From NCBI RefSeq assembly GCF_026914285.1, contig NZ_CP113864.1:2166001-2230000 (forward strand): DNA of 64,000 nucleotides, written 5' to 3'. Both the position numbers and the translations under genes were made by a program. The notes below the pieces were generated by a model. That model was not told the origin of the DNA. It searched no databases and saw nothing but the letters and a program-made list of their open reading frames with translations. Each line of letters starts with the position of its first letter. Positions within the stretch are counted from its first letter, which is position 1. The DNA comes from Caldicellulosiruptor naganoensis. GTDB lineage: Bacteria; Bacillota; Thermoanaerobacteria; Caldicellulosiruptorales; Caldicellulosiruptoraceae. Shown here piece after piece: positions 29,102-37,445 of this stretch.

Positions 29102-30106
29102 GTGGTAATATCATATGTTATAAAGCTGATTTTCTCTTTGTTTATAATACTTTTTGGTTGCACTTTTTTCACAAATGCAGTTGAGTGGTTTGGCAAAAGA
29201 ATAAACTTAGGACAAGGGGCAGTTGGAAGTATCCTGGCAGCAGTTGGAACTGCCCTTCCTGAGACCATAATACCTATTATTGCAATTCTGTTTGCCAAAG
29301 GAGAAAGTTCACATGATGTTGGTATTGGAGCAATTGCCGGCGCCCCTTTTATGCTCGGTACTTTGGCCTTTTTCATAACTGGACTTGCAGTGATAGTTTA
29401 CACTCTTTTTAAGAAAAGAACCTTGAAGATGAACGTTGATTTGAGCGTATTCGAACGCGACCTTACTTACTTTCTCATTGTTTATGGAGTTGCAGTTGTG
29501 ACAACATTTATTCACAATCATAAAACTATAAAGACAATAATAGCAATTGGACTGTTCGTTGCTTATCTTGTCTATGTCAAAAAGACACTTGCAGATGAGA
29601 GTGAAGATACCGAAGGAGAAGAATTGGAAGAACTTTACTTTACAAAGTTTTTAAAACTCCCAAACAACCTTCTGTGGATACTTTCTCAGCTTCTTTTTTC
29701 ATTGCTGCTTATAATCTATGGTGCACACTTGTTTGTTGATTATGTTCAAAAAGTTGCAATTATGATTAGCGTTCCTGCACTAATACTTTCAATAATCATT
29801 ACACCTATTGCAACAGAGCTACCTGAAAAACTAAACTCTATTATCTGGATTGGAAAGAAAAAAGACACTCTTGCACTGGGAAATATCACAGGTGCAATGG
29901 TATTTCAATCTTCTGTTCCAGTTGTATTTGGAATAATATTTACACCATGGAATTTAAGAGGTATAACAATGGTTTCAGCTATCTTAGCATTTATGTCCGC
30001 ACTTCTAAATCTTATATGGGTTAAGATTAAAAAATCTGTAAACCCATTTGCACTTTTGTTTGGTGGGGTTTTATACCTAATTTTCTTGGGCTATGTTTTC
30101 TTATAA
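29102..30106 (+). CDS. CaCA-superfamily sodium/calcium exchanger-like protein
   Basis: A 334-residue, roughly ten-helix membrane antiporter. The two alpha-repeats of the superfamily are visible: GTALPETIIP with GAIAGAPFM in the first half, and TPIATELPEKLNS with GNITGAMVFQSS in the second. These carry the acidic and polar ion ligands. It starts at a GTG just after AAAGGGA. Its position behind the riboswitch-controlled ATPase suggests a divalent-cation homeostasis locus, although it has its own promoter. A cytoplasmic acidic loop (ESEDTEGEELEEL) lies between the halves. Confidence 0.9.
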   Translation: MVISYVIKLIFSLFIILFGCTFFTNAVEWFGKRINLGQGAVGSILAAVGTALPETIIPIIAILFAKGESSHDVGIGAIAGAPFMLGTLAFFITGLAVIVYTLFKKRTLKMNVDLSVFERDLTYFLIVYGVAVVTTFIHNHKTIKTIIAIGLFVAYLVYVKKTLADESEDTEGEELEELYFTKFLKLPNNLLWILSQLLFSLLLIIYGAHLFVDYVQKVAIMISVPALILSIIITPIATELPEKLNSIIWIGKKKDTLALGNITGAMVFQSSVPVVFGIIFTPWNLRGITMVSAILAFMSALLNLIWVKIKKSVNPFALLFGGVLYLIFLGYVFL

Positions 30107-30185
30107 TCTTCTGAATAGATTTTTCCAAATTAGATGAGTTATAATTATAGTCAAGTCGTATTTTAACTTTTGTGAGGAGATAAAG

Positions 30186-30644
30186 ATGAGTGATAGAGAA
30201 ATCTTAGAGCTTATCTTACAAAAGGTTGAAACCTTGGACCAAAAGATTGACAGGCTTGAGGCAAGACTTGACAGACTTGAAGCGAAAGTCGAAAGCCTTG
30301 AAAAGAGAGTTGAAAACCTTGAAAAGAGAGTTGATAGTCTCGAAAAGAGAGTTGAAAAATTAGAACTTCAAGTTGCAGAAAATACTCAAATCTTAAAAGC
30401 ATTAGAACATTTAGCACAGGTAAACAAAGCTGAACACGACAACTTTACTCACCAGCTTGCAAGGATGGAAGGTTTGTTAAACTCTGTAATTTCAAATAAC
30501 AGCAAAGAACACCAAGCTCTATTTAAACAAACTGAAGAGAATACTCAAAAAATTGTAAAACTTGAAAAGGATATGACAATTATTGAATCAGTATGTGGGA
30601 AAAATATGCAAGATATCGCATTTTTAAAGGGTGTGAAGATTTAA
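30186..30644 (+). CDS. Coiled-coil protein of unknown function (152 aa)
   Basis: Almost entirely alpha-helical. Residues about 18-65 are heptads with leucine/valine spacing (repeated units of the type LEKRVENLEKRVDSLEKRV), encoded by near-identical 21-base tandem repeats (about 30292-30360). No membrane or catalytic motif. A GAGGAG ribosome site precedes the ATG, and a strong terminator follows. Similar short coiled-coil proteins are common in Caldicellulosiruptor-like genomes and have no known function; a structural or oligomerising role is a guess. Confidence 0.8.
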   Translation: MSDREILELILQKVETLDQKIDRLEARLDRLEAKVESLEKRVENLEKRVDSLEKRVEKLELQVAENTQILKALEHLAQVNKAEHDNFTHQLARMEGLLNSVISNNSKEHQALFKQTEENTQKIVKLEKDMTIIESVCGKNMQDIAFLKGVKI

Positions 30645-30669
30645 AAAATACATAAAGCTTAAGGCAAAA

Positions 30670-30704
30670 AGGACTCTCTGCAAAAAAGCGGAGAGTCCTT
30701 TTTT
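30670..30704 (+). terminator. Terminator after the coiled-coil gene
   Basis: GGACTCTC (30671-30678) and GAGAGTCC (30691-30698) pair around an A-rich loop, followed by six T. Confidence 0.9.
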
Positions 30705-30754
30705 GTTGAAAAATTTATGTTATCTGTAGTTTGTTTTGTTTCTATTATTTTCTA

Positions 30755-30783
30755 TTTACCAAACAAGTGTTCAGTTATATAAT
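30755..30783 (+). promoter_or_regulatory. dinB promoter with an embedded LexA-type box
   Basis: -35 TTTACC (30755-30760), 17-base spacer, -10 TATAAT (30778-30783). The spacer begins with AAACAAGTGTTC (30761-30772), one mismatch from the Firmicutes SOS box core GAACN4GTTC. A repressor there would block polymerase, consistent with damage-inducible dinB expression. Confidence 0.6.
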
Positions 30784-30816
30784 ATATACAAACATTTATT
30801 CACTTGGGTGTTTTGA

Positions 30817-32052
30817 ATGAGTCGGGTGATTCTCCACTGTGATTTGAACAACTTTTACGCATCTGTTGAATGTCTCTACAGGCCTGAGCTAAAGAATAAA
30901 CCTGTTGCTGTTTGTGGTGACCCAGAGCCAAGGCACGGTATTGTCCTTGCCAAAAATCAGATAGCAAAAATCTTTGGAGTGCAAACAGGAGAGGCTATTT
31001 GGCAAGCACTCAAAAAGTGCCCAGACCTTGTTATACTAAAACCTAATTACCCTCTTTATTTGCGATTTTCTAAACTTGCTCAGCAGATTTATTCCCAATA
31101 CACAGATCTTGTAGAACCGTTTGGAATTGACGAGTGCTGGCTTGATGTAACACAGAGCACAAAACTTCTGGGAGATGGTAGGAAAATTGCCTACGAGATT
31201 AAGGAAAGAATCAAGTATGAACTTGGAATAACAGTATCAGTTGGAGTTTCTTACAACAAGGTTTTTGCAAAGCTTGGAAGTGACTATAAAAAACCTGATG
31301 CTGTCACAGTTATCAGTAAGCAAAACTACCAAGAAATAGTGTGGAGTCTTTCTGTATCTTCTCTTTTGTATGTGGGACCAAGTACAGAAAAAAAGCTTAT
31401 TTTTCATGGGATTAAAACAGTAGGTCAGCTTGCTCAAACTCCAGTAGAATATCTTAAAAAGATTTTGGGGAAATGGGGTGAAATTTTGTGGATATTCGCA
31501 AATGGACTTGATACAACACCTGTTTTACCACCGCTTTTTGACGAAAACATCAAAGGAATTGGAAACAGCATAACAACTCCTCGTGCCCTTGTGAATTTTG
31601 AAGATGCCGAATATGTTCTCTATATTTTAGCAGATAGTGTTGCCCAAAGGCTCAGAAGGCAACATCTAAAATGTACTACCATTCAAGTGTGGATTAGAGA
31701 CAATTTTCTATTTTCTATCACCAGGCAAGAAAAGCTATCTCAGCTCACCTATCTTGCAAGAGAAATATTCAAAAAGTCAGTTGAAATATTTAGAAAAAAT
31801 TGGACATTTAAAACCAACGTGCGTTCACTTGGAATTCGTGCAACAGACCTTGTAGGAGAATTTGAGATGCAACAGCTTAACTTTGACTACTTTAAAAAGT
31901 GCAAATTAGAATCCTTAGAAAAGACTTTAGATACCTTGAGAAGACGATTTGGTCAATTTTGTGTACAGCCAGCACTTTTTCTGACACAGCCTTCTTTGAA
32001 GTCTAATCCCATTGATGAACACATAATTCACCCCATTTCCTATTTCAAATAA
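30817..32052 (+). CDS. dinB: Y-family DNA polymerase (DNA polymerase IV type)
   Basis: Translesion DNA polymerase, 411 residues. Visible: catalytic palm start VILHCDLNNFYASVECLY (first Asp), second acidic pair in FGIDECWLDVT, the fingers motif, GVSYNKVFAKLGSDYKKPD, the helix-hairpin-helix thumb (LLYVGPSTEKKLIFHGIKTVGQLA) and the little-finger domain thereafter. No beta-clamp motif was clearly identified at the C-terminus. A small conserved-type gene follows after 31 bases and is likely co-transcribed. Confidence 0.94.
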   Translation: MSRVILHCDLNNFYASVECLYRPELKNKPVAVCGDPEPRHGIVLAKNQIAKIFGVQTGEAIWQALKKCPDLVILKPNYPLYLRFSKLAQQIYSQYTDLVEPFGIDECWLDVTQSTKLLGDGRKIAYEIKERIKYELGITVSVGVSYNKVFAKLGSDYKKPDAVTVISKQNYQEIVWSLSVSSLLYVGPSTEKKLIFHGIKTVGQLAQTPVEYLKKILGKWGEILWIFANGLDTTPVLPPLFDENIKGIGNSITTPRALVNFEDAEYVLYILADSVAQRLRRQHLKCTTIQVWIRDNFLFSITRQEKLSQLTYLAREIFKKSVEIFRKNWTFKTNVRSLGIRATDLVGEFEMQQLNFDYFKKCKLESLEKTLDTLRRRFGQFCVQPALFLTQPSLKSNPIDEHIIHPISYFK

Positions 32053-32083
32053 TTTCTGGTTAAGAAAGCAGGAGGGGTGGACA

Positions 32084-32314
32084 ATGAGAAAGGTATTTGT
32101 AGATGTGTATGCTCATTTTTCAAAAGATGGTGTGCTCACACCTATTTCATTTGTTTGGATAGATGGAAAGACATATGAAATTGATAAAATAATTGAAAAG
32201 AAAAATGCAGCTGCTTTTAAAGCAGGTGGACAAGGAATAAGATTTAAATGCATGGTATATGGAAAAATGGTTAATCTTTTTTATGATGACGGCAAGTGGT
32301 TTTTAGAAATTTGA
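32084..32314 (+). CDS. Small conserved hypothetical protein next to dinB (76 aa)
   Basis: A compact beta-rich protein: FVDVYAHFSKDGVLTPISF, then WIDGKTYEIDKII, then GGQGIRFKCMVYGK and FYDDGKWFLEI. An AGGAGGGG site precedes the ATG. From memory, proteins of this pattern often neighbour Y-family polymerase genes in Clostridia, which suggests a linked role, but no function is established. The fold looks like a small SH3-type barrel. Confidence 0.75.
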   Translation: MRKVFVDVYAHFSKDGVLTPISFVWIDGKTYEIDKIIEKKNAAAFKAGGQGIRFKCMVYGKMVNLFYDDGKWFLEI

Positions 32315-32424
32315 ATGAAACTAAGTAAAAGATGATTTAACAAATTGTTCACACATTATGTTATAGTTTATACTATAATTAAGATTGTACACGTATATAT
32401 ATGCTACTTTGAGGAGGGATATTT

Positions 32425-33378
32425 TTGATAAGGGTTGAACACTTAACCAAAAAGTATGGTCAGCACTATGCAATTCACGACATCTCATTTGAGGTACAAA
32501 AGGGGGAAATTGTTGGTTTTCTGGGTCCAAACGGTGCTGGAAAGTCTACCACCATGAACATCATAACGGGCTATCTATCACCTACAGAAGGAACAGCCTA
32601 TGTTGACGGATTTGACATCTTAGAAGAACCTGAAGAAGTCAAGAGAAGAATTGGGTATCTGCCAGAAAACCCACCGCTTTATCTTGATATGACTGTTCAA
32701 GAATACCTTGATTTTGTGAGCGATATCAAAAAGGTGGACAAAAAAGAGAAAAAGAGAAGCATGGAAAAGATAATGGAAACTGTTGGCATTGCCCATGTGA
32801 GAAACAGGCTCATAAAAAATCTTTCAAAAGGATATAAACAGAGAGTTGGGCTTGCACAAGCTTTAATTGGAAATCCACCTGTTTTGATTTTGGATGAGCC
32901 CACAATTGGACTTGACCCAAAGCAGATAATCGAAATAAGGTCTGTTATAAAGAATCTTCGAAACGAACACACAATAATCTTAAGTTCACATATCCTGCCA
33001 GAGGTCAGTGCTGTTTGCGAAAGAGTTTTAATAATCAACAAGGGAAAGATAGTTGCAAGTGACACGCCCGAAAATCTATCTAAAAGGCTTACCCATGGAA
33101 GCAAACTTCAACTAAGGGTTTTAGGTCAAAGACAAAAGGTTTATGGAATACTTGAAAAGGTGCCGGGTGTAAAATACATTGAATTTATCGGTCCAAAAGA
33201 ACCGAACACTGTTGAGGTCATTGTTGAATCGGAAAACGATATAGATATAAGGGCAGATATATTCTATGCGCTGAGCGAGGCAAAACTTCCTATTCTGATG
33301 ATGAGAGCGGTTGACCTGACGCTTGAGGAGATATTCCTGCAGCTCACAACCGAGGAGAAGGAGGCTGAAGCTGTATGA
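32425..33378 (+). CDS. ABC transporter ATP-binding protein (GldA/ABC-2 type)
   Basis: A 317-residue ATPase with Walker A GPNGAGKST, the Q-loop near ENPPLYLD, signature LSKGYKQRVGLAQAL and Walker B VLILDEPTIGLDP, then a C-terminal extension with beta-strand pattern typical of ABC-2 exporters. The start is a TTG with GAGGAGGG upstream. It is the first gene of a four-gene operon; the permease gene overlaps its end by four bases. An inverted repeat TTATAGT-TTAT-ACTATAA (32361-32378) in its leader overlaps the best -10-like sequence and may be an operator. Confidence 0.94.
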   Translation: MIRVEHLTKKYGQHYAIHDISFEVQKGEIVGFLGPNGAGKSTTMNIITGYLSPTEGTAYVDGFDILEEPEEVKRRIGYLPENPPLYLDMTVQEYLDFVSDIKKVDKKEKKRSMEKIMETVGIAHVRNRLIKNLSKGYKQRVGLAQALIGNPPVLILDEPTIGLDPKQIIEIRSVIKNLRNEHTIILSSHILPEVSAVCERVLIINKGKIVASDTPENLSKRLTHGSKLQLRVLGQRQKVYGILEKVPGVKYIEFIGPKEPNTVEVIVESENDIDIRADIFYALSEAKLPILMMRAVDLTLEEIFLQLTTEEKEAEAV

Positions 33379-34238
33379 GTGCAGTTTTGAAAAAAGAGCT
33401 AAAAATATATTTCTCAACACCAACAGGATATATATTCATGGGATTTTTCCTTTTGATTTCAGGATTTTTCTTTGCAGTGTCAAACCTGTTTCCAGCAAGC
33501 CCGAACTATACATTAGTGCTTGGTAACATAACATTCATATTCTTAGTTGTTGTGCCGGTGCTTACAATGAGACTTTTGAGTGAAGAGGCAAGAACAAAGA
33601 CAGACCAGCTCCTTTTAACATCGCCATTGAAGCTTACTGAAATTGTGCTTGGCAAGTATTTAGCTGCCGTTACTGTTTTTGTTATTACCATTGCTGTTAC
33701 CGTATTGTATCCCACAATACTTTCTTTTTACGGCGACATTCCTGTTGCAGAAACCTTGGGTGCATATATAGGATTTTTCCTTCTTGGCTGTTCATTTATC
33801 TCAATAGGTCTTTTTATATCATCACTGACAGACAACCAGTTCATTGCAGCTGTTGTGACATTTTCTGCCCTGCTTTTGACATGGGTTATAGACTGGCTGG
33901 AAAGCGCTCTTCCAACAGACAGAGTTGCAGGATTTATATTTGTGCTAATCCTTGTAGGTCTGGTTTGCGCGTGGATTTACCTCACCATAAGAAATATAAT
34001 CATTAGTGTATCAGCAGCAGCTATAGGAGCGGGAGCATTTGTTGCAGTATACATTTTAAAACCAGAGTTTTATGATAATGCTATAGTTAGATTTTTCAAA
34101 TGGTTCTCACTTCTGAGCAGATATCAAAAATTTACAAATGGTCTTTTGGACTTGTCGTCCATAGCTTATTATCTATCTTTTATATTTGTGTTCATATTCC
34201 TCACAATAAGAGTGCTTGAAAAAAGAAGATGGAGCTAA
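33375..34238 (+). CDS. ABC-2 type permease (GldF-like)
   Basis: A 287-residue membrane protein with about six helices: an N-terminal helix after TPTGYIFMGFF, then VVVPVLTMRLLSEEARTKTDQLLLTSPL, the conserved ABC-2 segment, and further helices to the C-terminus. Overlaps the ATPase gene (ATGA) and sits just before the auxiliary protein gene, so the three are made together. This order of ATPase, permease and auxiliary substrate-binding-like protein matches GldA/GldF/GldG of Bacteroidetes and related systems of unknown cargo in other phyla. Confidence 0.9.
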   Translation: MSAVLKKELKIYFSTPTGYIFMGFFLLISGFFFAVSNLFPASPNYTLVLGNITFIFLVVVPVLTMRLLSEEARTKTDQLLLTSPLKLTEIVLGKYLAAVTVFVITIAVTVLYPTILSFYGDIPVAETLGAYIGFFLLGCSFISIGLFISSLTDNQFIAAVVTFSALLLTWVIDWLESALPTDRVAGFIFVLILVGLVCAWIYLTIRNIIISVSAAAIGAGAFVAVYILKPEFYDNAIVRFFKWFSLLSRYQKFTNGLLDLSSIAYYLSFIFVFIFLTIRVLEKRRWS

Positions 34239-34254
34239 AAAAGGGGGGAAGAAA

Positions 34255-35712
34255 ATGGTGAAGCTTGATTTAAAGAGTATAAAAAGCTCATTTAAAACAA
34301 GAAAGTTCAAATATGGCGGATACGCTGCTATGCTAACTGCATCTGTAATTGCTATTCTTATAGTTCTAAACCTTCTGGTTGGTCAAATTCCAGCAAAGCT
34401 TGACCTTACACACAACAGGCTGTACTCACTTTCAAAGCCCACGATTGACCTTTTGAAAAATCTAAAAAAGGATGTCACTATCTATGCCCTTTTTCCGACC
34501 GGAAATGAAAACCCTGTGATTTCTGAGTTTATCCAAAAATATGCTGAAAAATCCTCGCATGTAAAAATCAAATACATAGACCCATATAAAAACCCAGGGT
34601 TTGTTAAAAAATATCAAACTAGTGAGACACAAATAGATGAAGGGTCGCTCATTGTTGAAAGTGGCAACAAGTTCAGAGTAATAAACAGATACGACATGGT
34701 TGACTATTCATACAATGAGCAGACAGGCGAATCAAATGTAACCGGTCTTACAATAGAACAAAAACTGACACCTGCCATCTTGTATGTTACATCTGACAAA
34801 AGCCCCGTTTTGTACGAGCTAAAAGGTCATGGAGAGGACACGCTTGTTAGGCTTGGCATCTCAAGTGAGATTGAAGCTGCAAACTATGAGATAAGAGATT
34901 TGAATCTCCTTACAGAAAAAAGTGTGCCACAAGATGCAACAGCTGTGATAGTAATCTCTCCAAAGACAGATATCTCAGACATTGAGCTCAAAAAATTAAA
35001 AGACTATATAAATAGCGGCGGGCGTGTAATGTTTTTGATGGACATACTAAAAGACGAGCTCAAAAACTTCAACAGCTTGTTTGAAAGCTTGGGAGTCAGA
35101 CTCGAACATGGAATTGTCATGGAAGGTGACAACAACTACAATGCAGGAAATCCTGTATGGATACTACCAAAGCTCGAATCACACGATATTGTAAACCCAA
35201 TTGACCTTAACAACATGTACATGCTCATACCAAATGCCCAGCCAATTGTTGAGACAAAGTTCAAAAAAAGAACAATTACAGTTGAAAAACTTCTTACAAC
35301 AACATCTAACTCATGGCTGAGAAAGGATTTGACCTCAACATCGCTCAGCAAAGAAAAAGGCGATAAAAGCGGCCCATTTACTTTAGCTGTTGCAATCACC
35401 GACAAAGCAGATGCTTTCAATACAAAGCTCCGACCAAGAGATGCAAAGGTTGTAATAGTTGGCAATGCAACATTTTTGAACAGTCAATTTTCAAAGAGCG
35501 TTCCTGGAAATCTGAACTTTGTAATAAATGCTCTTAATTGGCTACAAGATAAAAAAGATACTCTGCAAATTCAACCAAAAGACCTTACAACCTTCAGGCT
35601 TAACATTAGCACAACACAGGCTATGGTCTGGGCAGCAATCACTGTTGTCGGAATACCAATTGTTATTCTGGTATTAGGATTAACTGTATGGCTGAGGAGG
35701 AGACATCTATGA
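34255..35712 (+). CDS. GldG-like ABC transporter auxiliary protein
   Basis: About 485 residues with one N-terminal transmembrane helix (about residues 25-45), a large extracytoplasmic domain, and a C-terminal helix just before the end (AAITVVGIPIVILVLGLTVWL). The extracytoplasmic part has the ABC-auxiliary pattern: LTHNRLYSLSKPTIDLLKNL, YIDPYKNPGFVKKY and LKDYINSGGRVMFLMDI. The start ATG is chosen because GGGGGG precedes it; a frame to 34216 overlaps the permease. The substrate is not known for this family. Confidence 0.87.
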   Translation: MVKLDLKSIKSSFKTRKFKYGGYAAMLTASVIAILIVLNLLVGQIPAKLDLTHNRLYSLSKPTIDLLKNLKKDVTIYALFPTGNENPVISEFIQKYAEKSSHVKIKYIDPYKNPGFVKKYQTSETQIDEGSLIVESGNKFRVINRYDMVDYSYNEQTGESNVTGLTIEQKLTPAILYVTSDKSPVLYELKGHGEDTLVRLGISSEIEAANYEIRDLNLLTEKSVPQDATAVIVISPKTDISDIELKKLKDYINSGGRVMFLMDILKDELKNFNSLFESLGVRLEHGIVMEGDNNYNAGNPVWILPKLESHDIVNPIDLNNMYMLIPNAQPIVETKFKKRTITVEKLLTTTSNSWLRKDLTSTSLSKEKGDKSGPFTLAVAITDKADAFNTKLRPRDAKVVIVGNATFLNSQFSKSVPGNLNFVINALNWLQDKKDTLQIQPKDLTTFRLNISTTQAMVWAAITVVGIPIVILVLGLTVWLRRRHL

Positions 35713-37154
35713 GAAAGAGGAAAAACAGGCTTTTTACAATTGTGTCAGTACTCTTGGTTTTGGTTCTTGTAATTGGCGCGTACTTTTATGTAAGCTATGT
35801 GAACAAGAAAAAACAAGAGGCTGAAGAAAAAAAGTCCTCTTCAGCCTCTGTTACTGTAACTAATTTCGACAGAAATAAAATCACAAAAATCGATATAAAG
35901 CATGACGACGTCCACCTTGTTCTTGAAAAGGTAAAGGGCAAATGGATTGTTAATGGAATAAATAACCCTTCGTACTTTGACCAAGACAAGATTGACGACA
36001 TCGCCTTTTCATGTGCTCAGATGACTGCAGAAAAAATTGCTGATAGCAACCCAAAAGACCTTAAAAAATACGGTCTTGACAATCCAAAATCAATTGTGGA
36101 AGCAACACTCAGCAATGGAAAGAAAGTTACATTTTATCTTGGGTCTGAAACACCAATAACTTCCACTTATTACCTTATGAAAAAAGGTGACCCAAAGATA
36201 TATGTTGTTTGGATTAATCATGCAGAAAACTTTACAATATCACCCAAAAAACTTTTGAGTGTAAGAATTCCAGAGATTGATACACAGAACATCGAGTATG
36301 TAAAACTTGTGAGAAAAGGTCAGCCAACCATTGAAATTAAGAAGATAGATGAAAAGAATAAACAAGACAACGAATTGAAGTATTATGTAAGACTTTGGAA
36401 TTTACTTCAACCTTATAGTCAGCCTGTCGGAGTTTCAAGTGATAAGCTTTCAGAGCTTGTAGAAAATGTTCCAAACTTTAGTGTAGAAGAAATTGTTGAT
36501 GAAAATCCAAACAAGCCTGAATATGGACTCAAAGACCCAAGAGCAGAGCTTATTGTAAAGGACAACAAAAACACCTTGCACCTGTATATTGGCAATAACA
36601 TGAACGACTCCTTAATTTACTGCAGGCTTGCAGGTTCTAACATGGTATTCACAATGGCAAGTTACAAGTTAGATTTTCTCAATACCTTAAAACCATTTGA
36701 TTTGATTGAGAAGTTCGCTTATATAGTGAACATTGACTATGTTGACAAAATTGAAGTTATAACAAAAGACAAGAAGCACACAATGATACTTAACAAAAAG
36801 CTTATCAAAAAAGCAAGAAGTGAAGAAGAAGCAGACGAGTATCAGTACAACTTCACAGTGGACGGCAGAAAAATTCCAGAAGACACTTTCAGAAAGTTCT
36901 ATCAAGAGATTATTGGTCTTTTAGTAGACGGAGAAAATGACAAAAAACCAACAGGCACACCTGAGGTCACCATGAAGTTCTATCTTGTCAATAAAAAAGT
37001 TGATGTGATGGAGTACATCCCTTACAATGACGATTTTTACATGGTTGTTCGAAATGGAAAGTCTGATTTCGTGATTGCAAAAGAACAGGTTCAAAAGGTA
37101 TTAAAAGATTTAGAAGACTTGGTTGCAGGCAAGTACAAACCACCTGAGGACTAA
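35709..37154 (+). CDS. DUF4340 domain protein, last gene of the GldFG-like operon
   Basis: About 481 residues: one N-terminal transmembrane helix (LFTIVSVLLVLVLVIGAYFY), then a repeated beta-rich domain. Two or more copies of the DUF4340 pattern occur, with LKKYGLDNPKSIVEATLSNG, YYLMKKGDPKIYVV, PEYGLKDPRAELIV and FYMVVRNGKSDFVI. The start overlaps the GldG-like stop (ATGA) and follows GAGGAGG. DUF4340 proteins commonly accompany GldG-like genes; their function is unknown. The operon likely exports or anchors an envelope component. Confidence 0.87.
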   Translation: MRKRKNRLFTIVSVLLVLVLVIGAYFYVSYVNKKKQEAEEKKSSSASVTVTNFDRNKITKIDIKHDDVHLVLEKVKGKWIVNGINNPSYFDQDKIDDIAFSCAQMTAEKIADSNPKDLKKYGLDNPKSIVEATLSNGKKVTFYLGSETPITSTYYLMKKGDPKIYVVWINHAENFTISPKKLLSVRIPEIDTQNIEYVKLVRKGQPTIEIKKIDEKNKQDNELKYYVRLWNLLQPYSQPVGVSSDKLSELVENVPNFSVEEIVDENPNKPEYGLKDPRAELIVKDNKNTLHLYIGNNMNDSLIYCRLAGSNMVFTMASYKLDFLNTLKPFDLIEKFAYIVNIDYVDKIEVITKDKKHTMILNKKLIKKARSEEEADEYQYNFTVDGRKIPEDTFRKFYQEIIGLLVDGENDKKPTGTPEVTMKFYLVNKKVDVMEYIPYNDDFYMVVRNGKSDFVIAKEQVQKVLKDLEDLVAGKYKPPED

Positions 37155-37260
37155 AACCAAAAGGATTTCTCAAAAACGATAATTTTTGAAATAACCAGAG
37201 TCAACTATTTTGAGAGCACTAAACTTGAACTTATCCAGTAAAAAGTCCAGTAAAAAGCAA

Positions 37261-37300
37261 GAGGGTTGGATGGCAATTTTATCCAACCCTCTATTTTATT
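37261..37300. terminator. Terminator after the ABC operon
   Basis: Perfect 11-bp stem GAGGGTTGGAT (37261-37271) with ATCCAACCCTC (37281-37291), followed by T-rich sequence on the + strand. Just upstream is a short direct repeat of CCAGTAAAAAG. Confidence 0.85.
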
Positions 37301-37416
37301 ATCCCAAATACTGCTTCTATCTTTCTTCTACTGTAAATCTCTTTGCCCTCTCCACTCAAAAGCCTTTCTCTTACTTTCTTCCTAAATTTCTACAACCTTT
37401 TTGATTCATTTTTCTT
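37291..37416 (-). pseudogene. Decayed transposase C-terminal fragment (IS1182-like DDE type)
   Basis: Reading the minus strand from about 37416, one frame gives ESKRL, a stop, then KFRKKVRERLLSGEGKEI and YSRRKIEAVFGIIK and a stop at 37291-37293. The run of basic residues, then GEGKEIYSRRKIE and VFG, resembles the C-terminal glutamate region of IS1182/DDE_Tnp_1 transposases (pattern EEGKEIY.KRK.EVE.VFG.IK). It has an in-frame stop and no start. It lies in the gap between the ABC operon and kdgK and ends next to the terminator hairpin. Confidence 0.5.
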
Positions 37417-37445
37417 TTGTTCCTAACCCAAATAGTTAGCTTTTT

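Noticed and set aside
30292..30360. Short repeats as a CRISPR-like array
   Set aside because: The units are contiguous without spacers, in frame, and encode heptads of a coiled coil.
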